Assembly (NCBI RefSeq): GCF_024171785.1
Contig: NZ_JAMTCK010000004.1
Coordinates: forward strand, 1 to 64,000
Reading direction: 5' to 3'
Source: Goodfellowiella coeruleoviolacea
Lineage (GTDB): Bacteria > Actinomycetota > Actinomycetes > Mycobacteriales > Pseudonocardiaceae
DNA length: 64,000 nucleotides
Shown here: in pieces, positions 50,424-58,742 of the stretch
How the letters are laid out: each line of letters starts with the position of its first letter
Numbering within the stretch: position 1 is the stretch's first letter
Made by a program: the position numbers and the translations under genes
The notes under the pieces: model-generated
Database searches by the model: none
What the model was told of the DNA's origin: nothing
The model's input: the letters and a program-made list of their open reading frames with translations, nothing else

Positions 50424-51137
50424 TCAGCGGCCGAGCACCTCGGTGGCCTGCGCCTCGACCACCTCGATGTCCCGGTCGGTCAGCACCGCCACACAGCCCT
50501 GGTGGTCGGGGTCGGGCGAGAGCGTGTGCAGCCGGACCGGACCGGGCCCGACCTTGCCCGAGGCCCACTCCAGCAGCTCGGGGTGCTCGTTGGGGGCGCT
50601 CACGGTGAACGTGTCCATGCCGGCCGCCAGCCCGTGACCGGTGGCCTTGAGCAGGGCTTCCTTGCGGGTCCAGTAGGTGAAGAACGCCGCGACCCGCTGG
50701 TCGGCCGGCAGCGCCTGGAGCACCGCGCGCTCCCGGGGCGCCAGCGCCTCGACGGGCAGGTTGCCCGGCTGCCGGGTGGTGGTCTGCTCCACGTCCACGC
50801 CCAGGACCGCGCCGACCACCATGCCCACCGCCACCAGGTCACCCGAGTGCGAGATGGACAGGTCCACGTCGGTGCCGGCCATCCGGGGCTTGCCGTGGTT
50901 GCCCGCGCAGTGCGGGCACTCGGTGGTGAAGCGCACCTCGGCCGGGTCGATCCCGACCTGCTGGGCCAGCACCGTCTTGGCCACCGCCCGACCGGTGGCG
51001 AACCGGGCGGCGTCGACCGGGCGCAGGAAGCGGCCGTGCCGCTCCCGCTCGGCCGGGTCGAGCAGGGCGACGGTGCGCTCGTCGCCGATCAGCGGCTTGG
51101 ACCACCACACCGTGCACCGCAGTTTCGAAGCTGCCAC
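50424..51137 (-). CDS. Sfp-type 4'-phosphopantetheinyl transferase
   Basis: The 237-residue enzyme transfers phosphopantetheine from CoA to carrier proteins of PKS, NRPS or fatty acid systems. Signature motifs are SISHSGDLVAVGM, LGVDVEQTTTR (metal-binding Asp and Glu) and TYWTRKEALLKATGHGLAAG. The region ECPHCAGNHGKPRM is the conserved loop (xxHGKP). No carrier-protein gene lies in the window, so it probably serves distant biosynthetic clusters. Start GTG 51137 is chosen since upstream frame lacks similarity; the ribosome site is weak. Confidence 0.9.
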   Translation of the reverse strand: MAASKLRCTVWWSKPLIGDERTVALLDPAERERHGRFLRPVDAARFATGRAVAKTVLAQQVGIDPAEVRFTTECPHCAGNHGKPRMAGTDVDLSISHSGDLVAVGMVVGAVLGVDVEQTTTRQPGNLPVEALAPRERAVLQALPADQRVAAFFTYWTRKEALLKATGHGLAAGMDTFTVSAPNEHPELLEWASGKVGPGPVRLHTLSPDPDHQGCVAVLTDRDIEVVEAQATEVLGR

Positions 51138-51241
51138 GGTGATCGAGCATAGGGCGCGGGTCCCTGCCGGCCTAGGGCGTATATCAAAGCCATCTGCCCG
51201 GCTCGCGACGCTCAGGCGGCGATCTGCGGCGTTGTCGTCGT

Positions 51242-51262
51242 CGCCCATAACGCTGTTATGGG
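51242..51262. repeat. Perfect 9-bp hairpin GCCCATAAC-GCT-GTTATGGGC
   Basis: A 9-bp perfect stem with a 3-nt loop lies between the PPTase gene and the small amyloid-motif gene. It is less GC-rich than local terminators and has no adjacent stop codon within 100 nt downstream of a gene in either direction except the minus gene ending 51384. It may be a dispersed palindromic element. Confidence 0.5.
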
Positions 51263-51383
51263 CTCCTCCTCCGCCGTGCATCTCATCCCCCTGACCGCCG
51301 CTCCCTGATCGAACGACGGCTTCGATACACGCCCTGGGGCAGAAAACCCCAGCCGCGCGGCCACCCGCCCCCTGGTCTGGCGC

Positions 51384-51728
51384 TCAGAGGTTGACGCCGC
51401 CGTGGATGTCCCGCGCCTGCACCAGCTTGTTGACCTGGCCGGACACCTGGTTGACCACACCGCCGGTCTGGGCGTGGCCGGACGCGGTGAACCGCTCCCA
51501 CTCGGTGCGCAACTGCTCGGCGAACTCCGGGTCCTGCTCGCTGGTCCGCTCCAGCACCCGGCCCAGCTCACGCACTTCGGGGGAGTCCTCGGCCGCGCCG
51601 GCCGCGGCCTCCAGCGCGGCCGTGGCCTCGGGGTTGTCCGCGAACCTCGCCTTCACCAGGTGGTAGAGGCCGACCACGGCCCGCCCCGCCAGTGCGGCGG
51701 CGATGGAGAGCAGAACAGGCTCAGGCAC
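51384..51728 (-). CDS. Small protein with C-terminal amyloid-signalling-like motif
   Basis: The 114-residue protein has a hydrophobic N-terminus (VPEPVLLSIAAALAGRAVVG), an acidic helical middle (30-82), and a C-terminal motif NQVSGQVNKLVQARDIHGG (93-111) ending GVNL. Pseudo-palindromic segments of this type (NxVxG...VVQAxxIxGxV) occur next to effector domains in actinobacterial NLR-like and trypsin or TIR systems and are related to RHIM-like amyloid motifs. Start GTG 51728 follows GAGGGGG. No NLR or effector is adjacent; the conservon lies 370 nt to the right. Confidence 0.55.
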   Translation of the reverse strand: MPEPVLLSIAAALAGRAVVGLYHLVKARFADNPEATAALEAAAGAAEDSPEVRELGRVLERTSEQDPEFAEQLRTEWERFTASGHAQTGGVVNQVSGQVNKLVQARDIHGGVNL

Positions 51729-52100
51729 GACGACCCCCTCGGACCACGACAACACCTGATTGGTGAGTTCTCAAGGTAGCAGCGTCGACCGACAAGAGCG
51801 GCGGACTCGCGTTCATCACAGGTTCATTCGATCAGGTCAGCGCGGCGCCAAAGAGTTCACCCCTTACGGACATCATCGCGATGCGGAACAAAAGCGCGTC
51901 ACCGGTGCGCGGCGGAACCCGCTTTCCGTTCACCGCGACGAGCACTGATCGGGGAACCCGACGCGGTGAAGAACCGGTGACTGTTTGTACAGGTTTTTCA
52001 CCGTGCGCATTCCTGGGTGCCCCGCGAACAGGCGCTAGTCGCGGATGGACGGACCACACGTCGTTTTCACTGCGCACGGCTGATCACTAAGGTTGGCCCG

Positions 52101-53471
52101 GTGACGAGCCCCGATCACCTCTCGACTTCGCCGTCCGCAGTTCCACCGCCGGGCTGCCCGGCGCACCAGGGATCGGTCCCGTTGTTCGGTCCCGACTACG
52201 ACAAGGACCCCCACGCCGTCTACGACGACCTGCGGGACCTGTGGGGGCCGGTGGCTCCGGTGCTGCTGGAGCCCGACGTGCCGGCCTGGCTTGTCCTCGG
52301 GTACAACGAGGTGCTGCGGATCACCAGGAACCCGTGGCCGTTCACGCACGACTCGCGGCACTGGCGGGACCTGCGCGAGGGCCGGGTACCGGAGCAGTCC
52401 GCGACCCTGGCGGCCGTGGCCCACCAGCCCAACGTGCTGTGCGCCGACGGACCCGAGCACGAGCGACTGCGCAAGCCCATCACCGACGCGCTCCGGCAGC
52501 TCGACCAGGGCACCACCGCGCGCCTGGTCCGCCACCAGGCCAGACAGCTCATCGCCAAGTTCGCCGCCAGCGGCCGGGCCGAGGCGGTCGAGGAGTACGC
52601 GCGCCCGCTGCCCGCGCTGGTGTTCAACCGGCTGTTCGGGCTGCCCGAGGAGCGCGGCTGGGACCTGGCCGCGGCGCTGGCCGGCGGGCGGGGCGGCCCG
52701 GGGGCGGGCGCGGGCAGCCCCGAGCTGACCCGGTACCTGGCCGACCTGGTGGAGCGGCGGCGGGCCGAACCAGGGGAGGACCTGGCCTCGTGGCTGTTGG
52801 CCCACTCGTCCGGGCTGACCCACGACGAACTGCTGCGCACGCTGACCCTGCTGGTCACCTTGGGCGCCGAACCCACGGCGGACCTGCTGGCCAGCACCAT
52901 CCACGCGATGCTCACCGACCAGGACAGCGAGCCGAACGCGGCCACCACCCGCCTGGTCATCGACGACGCCATCGACCAGGTGCTGTGGACCGAACCGCCG
53001 GTGCAGAACTGCCCGGGGCGCTTTCCCACGCAGAACGTCCGGGTCGGCAACGTGGACATCAAGGCGGGTGACGCCGTGGTGCTCGGGTTCGCCGCGGCCA
53101 ACACCAACTTCATCCGCTCGCTGGACGGCAGCGACCACGACCACCTGGAGATGGCGGGCAAGCGCGCGCACCTGGCCTGGGGCGCCGGACCGCACCGCTG
53201 CCCGGCGTCGGCGCTGGCCAGGGTGATCGCCAAGGCCGGGGTGGAGGCACTGCTGCACCGGCTCGGCGACGTGCACCTGGCCAACCCCGAGGCCGAGCCG
53301 CGCTGGCGGCCCTCGCCGTTCGCCCGAGGACTGGCCGAACTGCCCATCGTGTTCGACCCGGCCGCGGTGGACCGCACCGGGCTGCCCGTGCCGGACCAGG
53401 CACACGCCGACCAGGCCAAGGACCGGCCGGGACGCTGGCGCCTGCTGGACAGGCTGCGCCGTGGGCAGTGA
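52101..53471 (+). CDS. CYP157-like cytochrome P450 (conservon CvnE), no ExxR
   Basis: The 456-residue P450 has the heme loop WGAGPHRCPAS with ligand Cys367, and I-helix LGAEPTADLL. The K-helix normally carrying ExxR reads IDQVLWTEPPVQ: the Arg is Trp296. This DQVLW form parallels EQSLW of Streptomyces CYP157 enzymes, the only P450s known without ExxR, and those also sit in conservons. C-terminal 40 residues are charged. Start GTG 52101. It precedes the CvnA kinase gene by about 130 nt on the same strand. Substrate and redox partners unknown. Confidence 0.85.
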   Translation: MTSPDHLSTSPSAVPPPGCPAHQGSVPLFGPDYDKDPHAVYDDLRDLWGPVAPVLLEPDVPAWLVLGYNEVLRITRNPWPFTHDSRHWRDLREGRVPEQSATLAAVAHQPNVLCADGPEHERLRKPITDALRQLDQGTTARLVRHQARQLIAKFAASGRAEAVEEYARPLPALVFNRLFGLPEERGWDLAAALAGGRGGPGAGAGSPELTRYLADLVERRRAEPGEDLASWLLAHSSGLTHDELLRTLTLLVTLGAEPTADLLASTIHAMLTDQDSEPNAATTRLVIDDAIDQVLWTEPPVQNCPGRFPTQNVRVGNVDIKAGDAVVLGFAAANTNFIRSLDGSDHDHLEMAGKRAHLAWGAGPHRCPASALARVIAKAGVEALLHRLGDVHLANPEAEPRWRPSPFARGLAELPIVFDPAAVDRTGLPVPDQAHADQAKDRPGRWRLLDRLRRGQ

Positions 53472-53600
53472 ACCGCTGCCGCGCCAGCGCCGGGCTCGTC
53501 TGAGATCGTTGGCCTCCTCCGGGGCGCCGTGCCGCGCCACCGCCCGGAGCCGTGTGACCCACCCTGAACCCTGCACCTTTCGTCCCAAGTGTGGAGCGCC

Positions 53601-56573
53601 GTGAGTAAGTTCCGTGACAGGACCGGCACCAACAGGTCGATCAAGGCGCGCCTGCTGACGTTCTGGATCGTGCCGTGCGCCATCGTGTTGGCCGTCGGAA
53701 CCGTCGTCTGTGCGATCTTGATCACCGACGGTCTGAGAACACGCTCGACGAGTGTCGACGAGCTGGCCTTGGCCCGGCCGATCGGCCGGGTCCTGGCCAG
53801 CATCCAGGAGGAGCGGCGGGTCAGCATGCTGAACCTGGCCGGCCCCGACAGCGCGCAGGTCGACCTGGCGCCGGTGCGCAAGCAGACCGACGACGCGCTG
53901 GCCCCACTGCTCAGCCAGGTGGCCGAGACCGCCAGCACGGCCGAGGGCGCGGTGCGGGAGCTGGCCCAGAGCATGCGCACCCAGCTGGACAAGCTGGGCG
54001 CCACCCGCTCCGCGGTGGACAGCGGGCAGATCCAGCGGACGGACCTGGCCGCCTACTACACCAAGCTGATGGACGACGGCATCGAGCTGTTCGACACCCA
54101 GACCCTGGTCGCGGTGGACGCCCAGGTCTCCCGGGAGCACTCCCGCGCCAGTGAGCTGTTCCGCGGCGCCGAGCTGATGTCCAGGGCCAACGCCACCATC
54201 CTGGCCGCCTACGCCAGCGGCGAGGTCACCGAGACCGACTACCAGGAGTTCGTCAACCTGGTCGGCGCCTACCACAACGAGCTGACCAGCGCGCTGGGCG
54301 CGACCGCGCCCGAGGCGCAGCGGGTCAGCTACCAGGTGCTGACCGGCACCGCCGAGTGGACCACCGTGACCGACGCGGAGCGGGCGCTGGTGGAGCGGGG
54401 CTCGTCCGAGGACAACGCGGGCAGCTCGTCGAGCAGTTCCCGCACCAGCCAGCGGGACCGGACCAGCCTGCCGGTCAACCAGCAGGACTGGCAGAACGCG
54501 GCCAACACGGTGGCCGGCAAGCTGTTCGACCTGGCCACCGCGCAGGCGGAGAGCGCGGCCCGGCTCGGCGTGCAGTCCTCGACCAACTCGGCGATGTTCA
54601 CCGGCATCTGGCTGGGCTTCACCTGGCTGTCGGTCGCCCTGGTGTACTTCTTCATGGTCCGCATCTGGGTGGAGCTGGGCCGGCGGATGAACACGCTGCG
54701 CGAGGAGGTCCTCGACCTCGCCGACAACAGGCTGCCCGAGGTGGTGAAGCGGCTGCAGGACGGCGCCGACGTCGACCCCAGCACCGACCTGCACGAGCTG
54801 GACTTCGGCACCGACGAGATCGGCCAGGTGGCCAACGCGTTCAACCGGGCGCACCGGACCGCGGTGGCCGCGGCCGTGAACGAGGCGCAGACCCGCGAGG
54901 GCGTCAACACGGTGTTCCTCGGCATCGCCCACCGCAGCCAGGTGATCGTGCACCGGCAGTTGAAGATCCTGGACAAGGTCGAGCGCGAGCAGGAGGACCC
55001 GGACCAGCTGGAGTACCTGTTCCAACTGGACCACCTGGCCACCAGGGCGCGGCGCAACGCCGAGAACCTGATCATCCTCGGCGGTGAGCAGCCGGGCCGG
55101 CAGTGGCGCAACCCGGTGCGGCTGATGGAGATCATCCGCAGTGCGGTGGCCGAGACCGAGCACTACACCCGGGTGCGCACCGGCCAGATCCCCGGGGTCG
55201 CCCTGCTGGGCGCGGTGGTCGCCGACGTCATCCACCTGGTCGCCGAGCTGGTGGACAACGCGACCTCGTTCTCCCCGCCCGGCTCGCACGTGCAGGTGCA
55301 CGGCAACACCGTGGCCAAGGGCGTGGTCATCGAGGTGGAGGACCGCGGCCTCGGCATGACCGAGGAGGACCGGGAGAAGTTCAACGCCACCCTGGCCGAC
55401 CCGCCCGACTTCGGCGTGATGGCGTTGACCAGCGACTCCCGCCTCGGCCTGTTCGTGGTGGCCCGGCTGGCCGCCCGGCACGGCATCAGCGTGGAACTGC
55501 GCGAGTCCGCCTACGGCGGCACCAGGGCGATCGTGCTGCTGCCCTCGGCGCTGCTGGCCGTGGACACCGAACCGGGTGGGCTGCCGCTGCCCGGCCCGTC
55601 GTCGTCCGCGACCTCGGCGACCTCGGCGACCTCGGCGACCGCCACGGCGACGCCCTCGTCGTCCTCCTCGGCGGACGACGACGACGCCACCACGGTGCTG
55701 CCCAGGCTGGCGCCGCGGCGCCGGGACCCGAGCCGGCGGGCCAGCCTGCGCGCGGTGCCCGAGCCCAAGGCCGACCAGGACGTCGACCAGGACCGCGAGC
55801 CGGAGCAGGCCGCCAGCATCCCGGCCGGCCGCCGGCCCGAGGCGGTCGGTGCCGGCGACGACCCGGCCGACGAGTACAACTTCGGCCTCGGCCCCCACTC
55901 GGAGCTGGGCAACTTCTGGACCCGGCACCTGAAGTCGCTGGACGGCGGGGAGGGCGGCGAACCCGCTGAGCCCGCGCGTGGCCCGGCCGGCGATGATGAT
56001 CAAGATCAGCAGGCCACACAGCAGCACACCAACCTGACACCGACCGACGACGATGACGCCACCCAGATCACTGCTACCCGAGGGCGATCAGAATGGAACA
56101 TCATTCGGAACGGCTCGGTGCGGGATGACCACGCCGTTGACTCCGGCCGCGACGCGAACCGTGGCGGCGGACGGGACGGCGAGGGCACTGCCGAGGGCGC
56201 TGAGCCACGGTTCCAGGAGAACGGGCGTCATTCGGCGTTTCGGACCTTGGAGGATGATCGATCTGATTCGCGGGAGGGCGGTGACAGTGGCTGGCGGAAC
56301 ACTCCCCAGCGCTCGTCGGCGTCCGCTATCCGGGGCGAGGTACCGGTGGAGAACATGCCAGCCGGATCGGGGGGGCAGGACACCCGGCCGCGTCTGCCAC
56401 AGCGCAAGCGCCAGGCGAACCTTGCCCCACAGTTGCTTGAGAGTTCGACAACCTCGACTGAGGAGGGGTCGAGCCCCAGTTCATGGCGTTCCCCTGAGGA
56501 GATTCGCGACATGATGTCGGCGTTCCAGCGGGGGTCCCGCCAGGGACGCAATGCCGATGAATCCGAGCTGTGA
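53601..56573 (+). CDS. Conservon sensor kinase-like protein CvnA
   Basis: The 990-residue protein has an N-terminal helix (about 22-44), an extracellular NIT-type helical sensor (about 55-325), a second helix (about 335-355), a HAMP-like stretch and a kinase core. The core includes GIAHRSQVIVHRQLKILDK and LFQLDHLATRARRNAENLII, with HATPase AELVDNATSFSPPGSHVQVH and EDRGLGMTEED. Residues 650-990 are a disordered, charged tail. CvnA proteins act with CvnB-D as a membrane GTPase-linked signalling complex. GTG 53601 preferred over GTG 53589. GC drops after about 56040. Confidence 0.92.
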   Translation: MSKFRDRTGTNRSIKARLLTFWIVPCAIVLAVGTVVCAILITDGLRTRSTSVDELALARPIGRVLASIQEERRVSMLNLAGPDSAQVDLAPVRKQTDDALAPLLSQVAETASTAEGAVRELAQSMRTQLDKLGATRSAVDSGQIQRTDLAAYYTKLMDDGIELFDTQTLVAVDAQVSREHSRASELFRGAELMSRANATILAAYASGEVTETDYQEFVNLVGAYHNELTSALGATAPEAQRVSYQVLTGTAEWTTVTDAERALVERGSSEDNAGSSSSSSRTSQRDRTSLPVNQQDWQNAANTVAGKLFDLATAQAESAARLGVQSSTNSAMFTGIWLGFTWLSVALVYFFMVRIWVELGRRMNTLREEVLDLADNRLPEVVKRLQDGADVDPSTDLHELDFGTDEIGQVANAFNRAHRTAVAAAVNEAQTREGVNTVFLGIAHRSQVIVHRQLKILDKVEREQEDPDQLEYLFQLDHLATRARRNAENLIILGGEQPGRQWRNPVRLMEIIRSAVAETEHYTRVRTGQIPGVALLGAVVADVIHLVAELVDNATSFSPPGSHVQVHGNTVAKGVVIEVEDRGLGMTEEDREKFNATLADPPDFGVMALTSDSRLGLFVVARLAARHGISVELRESAYGGTRAIVLLPSALLAVDTEPGGLPLPGPSSSATSATSATSATATATPSSSSSADDDDATTVLPRLAPRRRDPSRRASLRAVPEPKADQDVDQDREPEQAASIPAGRRPEAVGAGDDPADEYNFGLGPHSELGNFWTRHLKSLDGGEGGEPAEPARGPAGDDDQDQQATQQHTNLTPTDDDDATQITATRGRSEWNIIRNGSVRDDHAVDSGRDANRGGGRDGEGTAEGAEPRFQENGRHSAFRTLEDDRSDSREGGDSGWRNTPQRSSASAIRGEVPVENMPAGSGGQDTRPRLPQRKRQANLAPQLLESSTTSTEEGSSPSSWRSPEEIRDMMSAFQRGSRQGRNADESEL

Positions 56574-56609
56574 CGACAAACCATTAGAGAAGAGCGGACT
56601 GAGGACGTA

Positions 56610-57017
56610 ATGGCGAAGCCCAGTACGGCGACCGACCTGAATTGGTTGCTCGATGACCTGGTCGAACGTGTGGTCGGGGCCAATCACGCGGTTGTGTTGT
56701 CGGCCGACGGACTGCTCATCGGTGGTTCCCGTGAGCTGTCCAAGGAGGACGCGGAACACCTGTCCGCGATGGCGTCGGCCTTCCAGAGCCTGGCCAGAGG
56801 GACGGGGCGACACTTCGGTGGCGGTCAGGTCCGCCAGACCATCGTCGAGATGGAACACGCCTTCCTGTTCGTGACAGCCGCCGGCCAGGGCGCCTGCCTG
56901 GCCGTGCTCGGCAGCGAGGAGGCCGATGTCGGCATGGTCGCCTACGAGATGAACCTGCTCATCAAGCGGGTCGGAACCTATCTGAGTTCTGCGCCCAGGA
57001 CCGCTGGAACCGCATGA
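56610..57017 (+). CDS. Roadblock/LC7 protein CvnB
   Basis: The 135-residue protein contains TDLNWLLDDLVERVVGANHA, VVLSADGLLIGGSRELSKED and QTIVEMEHAFLFVTAAGQGA, the roadblock fold of conservon CvnB and MglB-like proteins that bind small GTPases and act as regulators or GAPs. It lies 36 nt after cvnA with GAGGACG near the start, and its stop overlaps the DUF742 gene start. Confidence 0.95.
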   Translation: MAKPSTATDLNWLLDDLVERVVGANHAVVLSADGLLIGGSRELSKEDAEHLSAMASAFQSLARGTGRHFGGGQVRQTIVEMEHAFLFVTAAGQGACLAVLGSEEADVGMVAYEMNLLIKRVGTYLSSAPRTAGTA

Positions 57018-57385
57018 TGAGCGGCGACGAGTCGTGGTTTGACGAGGCGGCAGGCCCACTGGTCCGTCCTTACGCGATGACGCGCGGACGGACTCGTCCG
57101 GCGAGCAACAAACTCGATATGATCACGCTCGTCGTGGCGGTCCGAGCCGATGTGGACACGGTGACATTGGACCCGGAGTACGCGGAGATACTCCGGCTGT
57201 GCCAGCGTCCTCTCTCCGTCGCGGAGGTTTCGGCGCAGCTCGATCTGCCACTGGTCGTGGTCAAAGTGTTGTTGAGTGACCTCATCGATAGCGGTTACAT
57301 GATTTTCCGGCCACCGATGCGGGCCACGAGAGTCCCAGACAAGAACCTACTTCAGGCGGTGCTCGATGGCGTCCGTAGACTCTGA
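57014..57385 (+). CDS. DUF742 protein CvnC
   Basis: The 123-residue protein contains GPLVRPYAMTRGRTRP, LDMITLVVAV, ILRLCQRPLSVAEVSAQLDL and PLVVVKVLLSDLIDSGYMIF, the DUF742 winged-helix signature of conservons. Its Asp/Glu content and RPYAMTRGRT opening are standard. The start overlaps the roadblock stop by 4 nt, and its stop overlaps the GTPase start by 20 nt. It probably bridges receptor and GTPase. Confidence 0.95.
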   Translation: MMSGDESWFDEAAGPLVRPYAMTRGRTRPASNKLDMITLVVAVRADVDTVTLDPEYAEILRLCQRPLSVAEVSAQLDLPLVVVKVLLSDLIDSGYMIFRPPMRATRVPDKNLLQAVLDGVRRL

Positions 57386-57989
57386 ACGGCAGGGCGGTCC
57401 GAATCTGAACGCCACAGCGGTCAAGATTCTGGTCGCCGGTGGTTTCGGAGTTGGCAAGACCACCATGGTCGGCTCGGTGAGCGAGATTCCTCCGCTGAGC
57501 ACCGAGGAAATGCTGACCGAACTCAGCGTGGGCGTGGACGACCTGGCCGGGGTGGAGGGCAAGACCACCACGACCGTGGCGCTGGACTTCGGTCGGATCA
57601 CCATCAGCTCCGAACTCATCCTGTACCTGTTCGGCACGCCGGGTCAGGGCCGGTTCTGGTTCATGTGGGACGAGTTGGCCTACGGCGCCCTCGGCGCGGT
57701 GGTGCTGGCCGACACCCGGCGGCTGGACAGCTGTTTCCCGTCGGTCGACTTCTTCGAGCGGCGGAACATCCCGTTCATCGTGGCGGTCAACTGCTTTGAC
57801 GGGGCCGACCTCTACCAGCCGGAGGAGGTCCGCCAGGCGCTCGCCGTGGACGAGAAGGTGCCGATCATCCTGTGCGACGTGCGGCAGCGGGAGTCCTGCA
57901 AGCAGGTGCTGCTCACGCTGATCGAGTACATCATCGCGTTGGCGCCGGCCCTGGCCGGCGACCGCTCCCCGGCGGTCACCAGCAGCTGA
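57366..57989 (+). CDS. Conservon small GTPase CvnD
   Basis: The 207-residue GTPase has P-loop VAGGFGVGKTTMVGSVSE (about 22-39), TTTTVALDFGRI as switch region, YLFGTPGQGRFWFMWDEL for the G3 (DxxG replaced by GTPGQ), and the guanine-specificity loop VAVNCFDGA in place of NKxD. This matches the CvnD/MglA-like family of actinobacteria. It is the last gene of the conservon; a strong terminator follows 35 nt later. Start ATG 57366. Confidence 0.95.
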   Translation: MASVDSERQGGPNLNATAVKILVAGGFGVGKTTMVGSVSEIPPLSTEEMLTELSVGVDDLAGVEGKTTTTVALDFGRITISSELILYLFGTPGQGRFWFMWDELAYGALGAVVLADTRRLDSCFPSVDFFERRNIPFIVAVNCFDGADLYQPEEVRQALAVDEKVPIILCDVRQRESCKQVLLTLIEYIIALAPALAGDRSPAVTSS

Positions 57990-58023
57990 TCGTCGCCGTG
58001 CCGACCGCCGTCGTGAACACCAG

Positions 58024-58061
58024 CGGGGGCCTGGACCACCACCACGTGGGCCAGGCCCCCG
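58024..58061 (+). terminator. Conservon terminator
   Basis: CGGGGGCCTGG (58024-58034) pairs perfectly with CCAGGCCCCCG (58051-58061), an 11-bp stem with a 16-nt loop, followed by TTGTGTTGT. It ends the conservon transcript. Confidence 0.75.
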
Positions 58062-58121
58062 TTGTGTTGTCCGGAAGGCGTGGAACGGGGCACGGCCCCC
58101 GGAGAACGCTGATCGCGGGGT

Positions 58122-58187
58122 GCTGAACCGGGGGCCTGAACCGCGGGGCCTGAACGCGGGGGTGCTGAACCGCGGGGCTGAACGCGG
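58122..58187. repeat. Degenerate GCTGAACCGCGGGG tandem repeat
   Basis: Five irregular units (GCTGAACCGGGGGC, CTGAACCGCGGGGC, CTGAACGCGGGGGT, GCTGAACCGCGGG, GCTGAACGCGG) lie between the conservon terminator and the tRNA-Lys terminator. The CTGAAC core is shared with the array at 14632-14755. Confidence 0.75.
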
Positions 58188-58191
58188 AAAA

Positions 58192-58241
58192 GCGAAACGC
58201 CGACCAGCTCGTCTGTGCGGACTTGCTGATCGGCGTTTCGC
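58192..58241 (-). terminator. Terminator after tRNA-Lys
   Basis: GCGAAACGCCGA (58192-58203) pairs perfectly with TCGGCGTTTCGC (58230-58241). On the minus strand the stem starts 7 nt past the tRNA 3' end and is followed by TTTT, so it is a standard intrinsic terminator. Confidence 0.75.
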
Positions 58242-58247
58242 CTTGAG

Positions 58248-58320
58248 TGCGCCGCCAGGGACTCGAACCCCGAACCCGCTGGTTAAGAGCCAGCTGCTCT
58301 GCCAGTTGAGCTAGCGGCGC
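58248..58320 (-). tRNA. tRNA-Lys (CUU)
   Basis: Acceptor GCGCCGC/GCGGCGC, D arm GCTC...GAGC, anticodon stem GCTGG/CCAGC with loop CTCTTAA (anticodon CUU, lysine), T stem CGGGG/CCCTG with TTCGAGT loop, discriminator A73. All stems are complete; CCA is not encoded. Codon AAG is the main lysine codon in this GC-rich genome. Confidence 0.95.
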
Positions 58321-58742
58321 TCACACGATCTTGCTCCGTGCGATGGGAGAACAGTAGCACACGCTTCGCGCGGAACTCCAATCAGCAGGTCAGCGGGGGT
58401 GCAAGGGGCCGAACGAGTGGTTCGGGGCCCGGGTCGGTCGCGGTCCGTTGCCGGGTGCTGGGGCTGGTTGCGGGTGGTCGAGTGGGGCGCTCGCCACCGA
58501 TGGTCTCGACAAAACCGCTGGTCAGGGCCGTGTTCTGCGGTGAGCCCGCCGACCTGGCAAGAGTGGGTGTGAAGATCGCCACACGACTGGCGCAGAGGTG
58601 GAGCAGTGCGTCGGAGCGGCGGCCAACCGCTGAACGGGGGAGCGGTGGCGATGTGGTGATCATCACGCCGGCGCGTGGCATGGACAGGCCGGCCGGAAAC
58701 GCGACGAGGGCCCCGCGTCATTGACGCGGGGCCCTCGGATGG
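58321..58742. other. 422-nt region between two tRNA genes
   Basis: The region holds the tRNA-His terminator (58705-58737). I see no convincing gene; a 99-codon frame on the minus strand (58382-58681) lacks coding-like bias and similarity. Confidence 0.45.
58705..58737 (-). terminator. Near-perfect palindromic terminator after tRNA-His
   Basis: CGAGGGCCCCGCGTCA (58705-58720) and TGACGCGGGGCCCTCG (58722-58737) are perfectly complementary around a single T. A realistic hairpin has a 13-bp stem and TCATTGA loop. It lies 5 nt past the tRNA 3' end. Confidence 0.75.

Noticed and set aside
36708-53471. Secondary-metabolite gene cluster (monooxygenase, PPTase, P450, MFS)
   Set aside because: These genes are separated by housekeeping genes, and there is no PKS, NRPS, terpene or RiPP core; the P450 belongs to the conservon.
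52035-56027. 1330-codon open frame on the minus strand opposite the P450 and CvnA
   Set aside because: It is a shadow of GC-rich coding DNA; the plus-strand frames match known families throughout and the minus frame has no recognisable domain.
58382-58681. 99-codon minus-strand frame between tRNA-Lys and tRNA-His
   Set aside because: No coding bias or recognisable domain; Pro/Thr-rich composition suggests chance.
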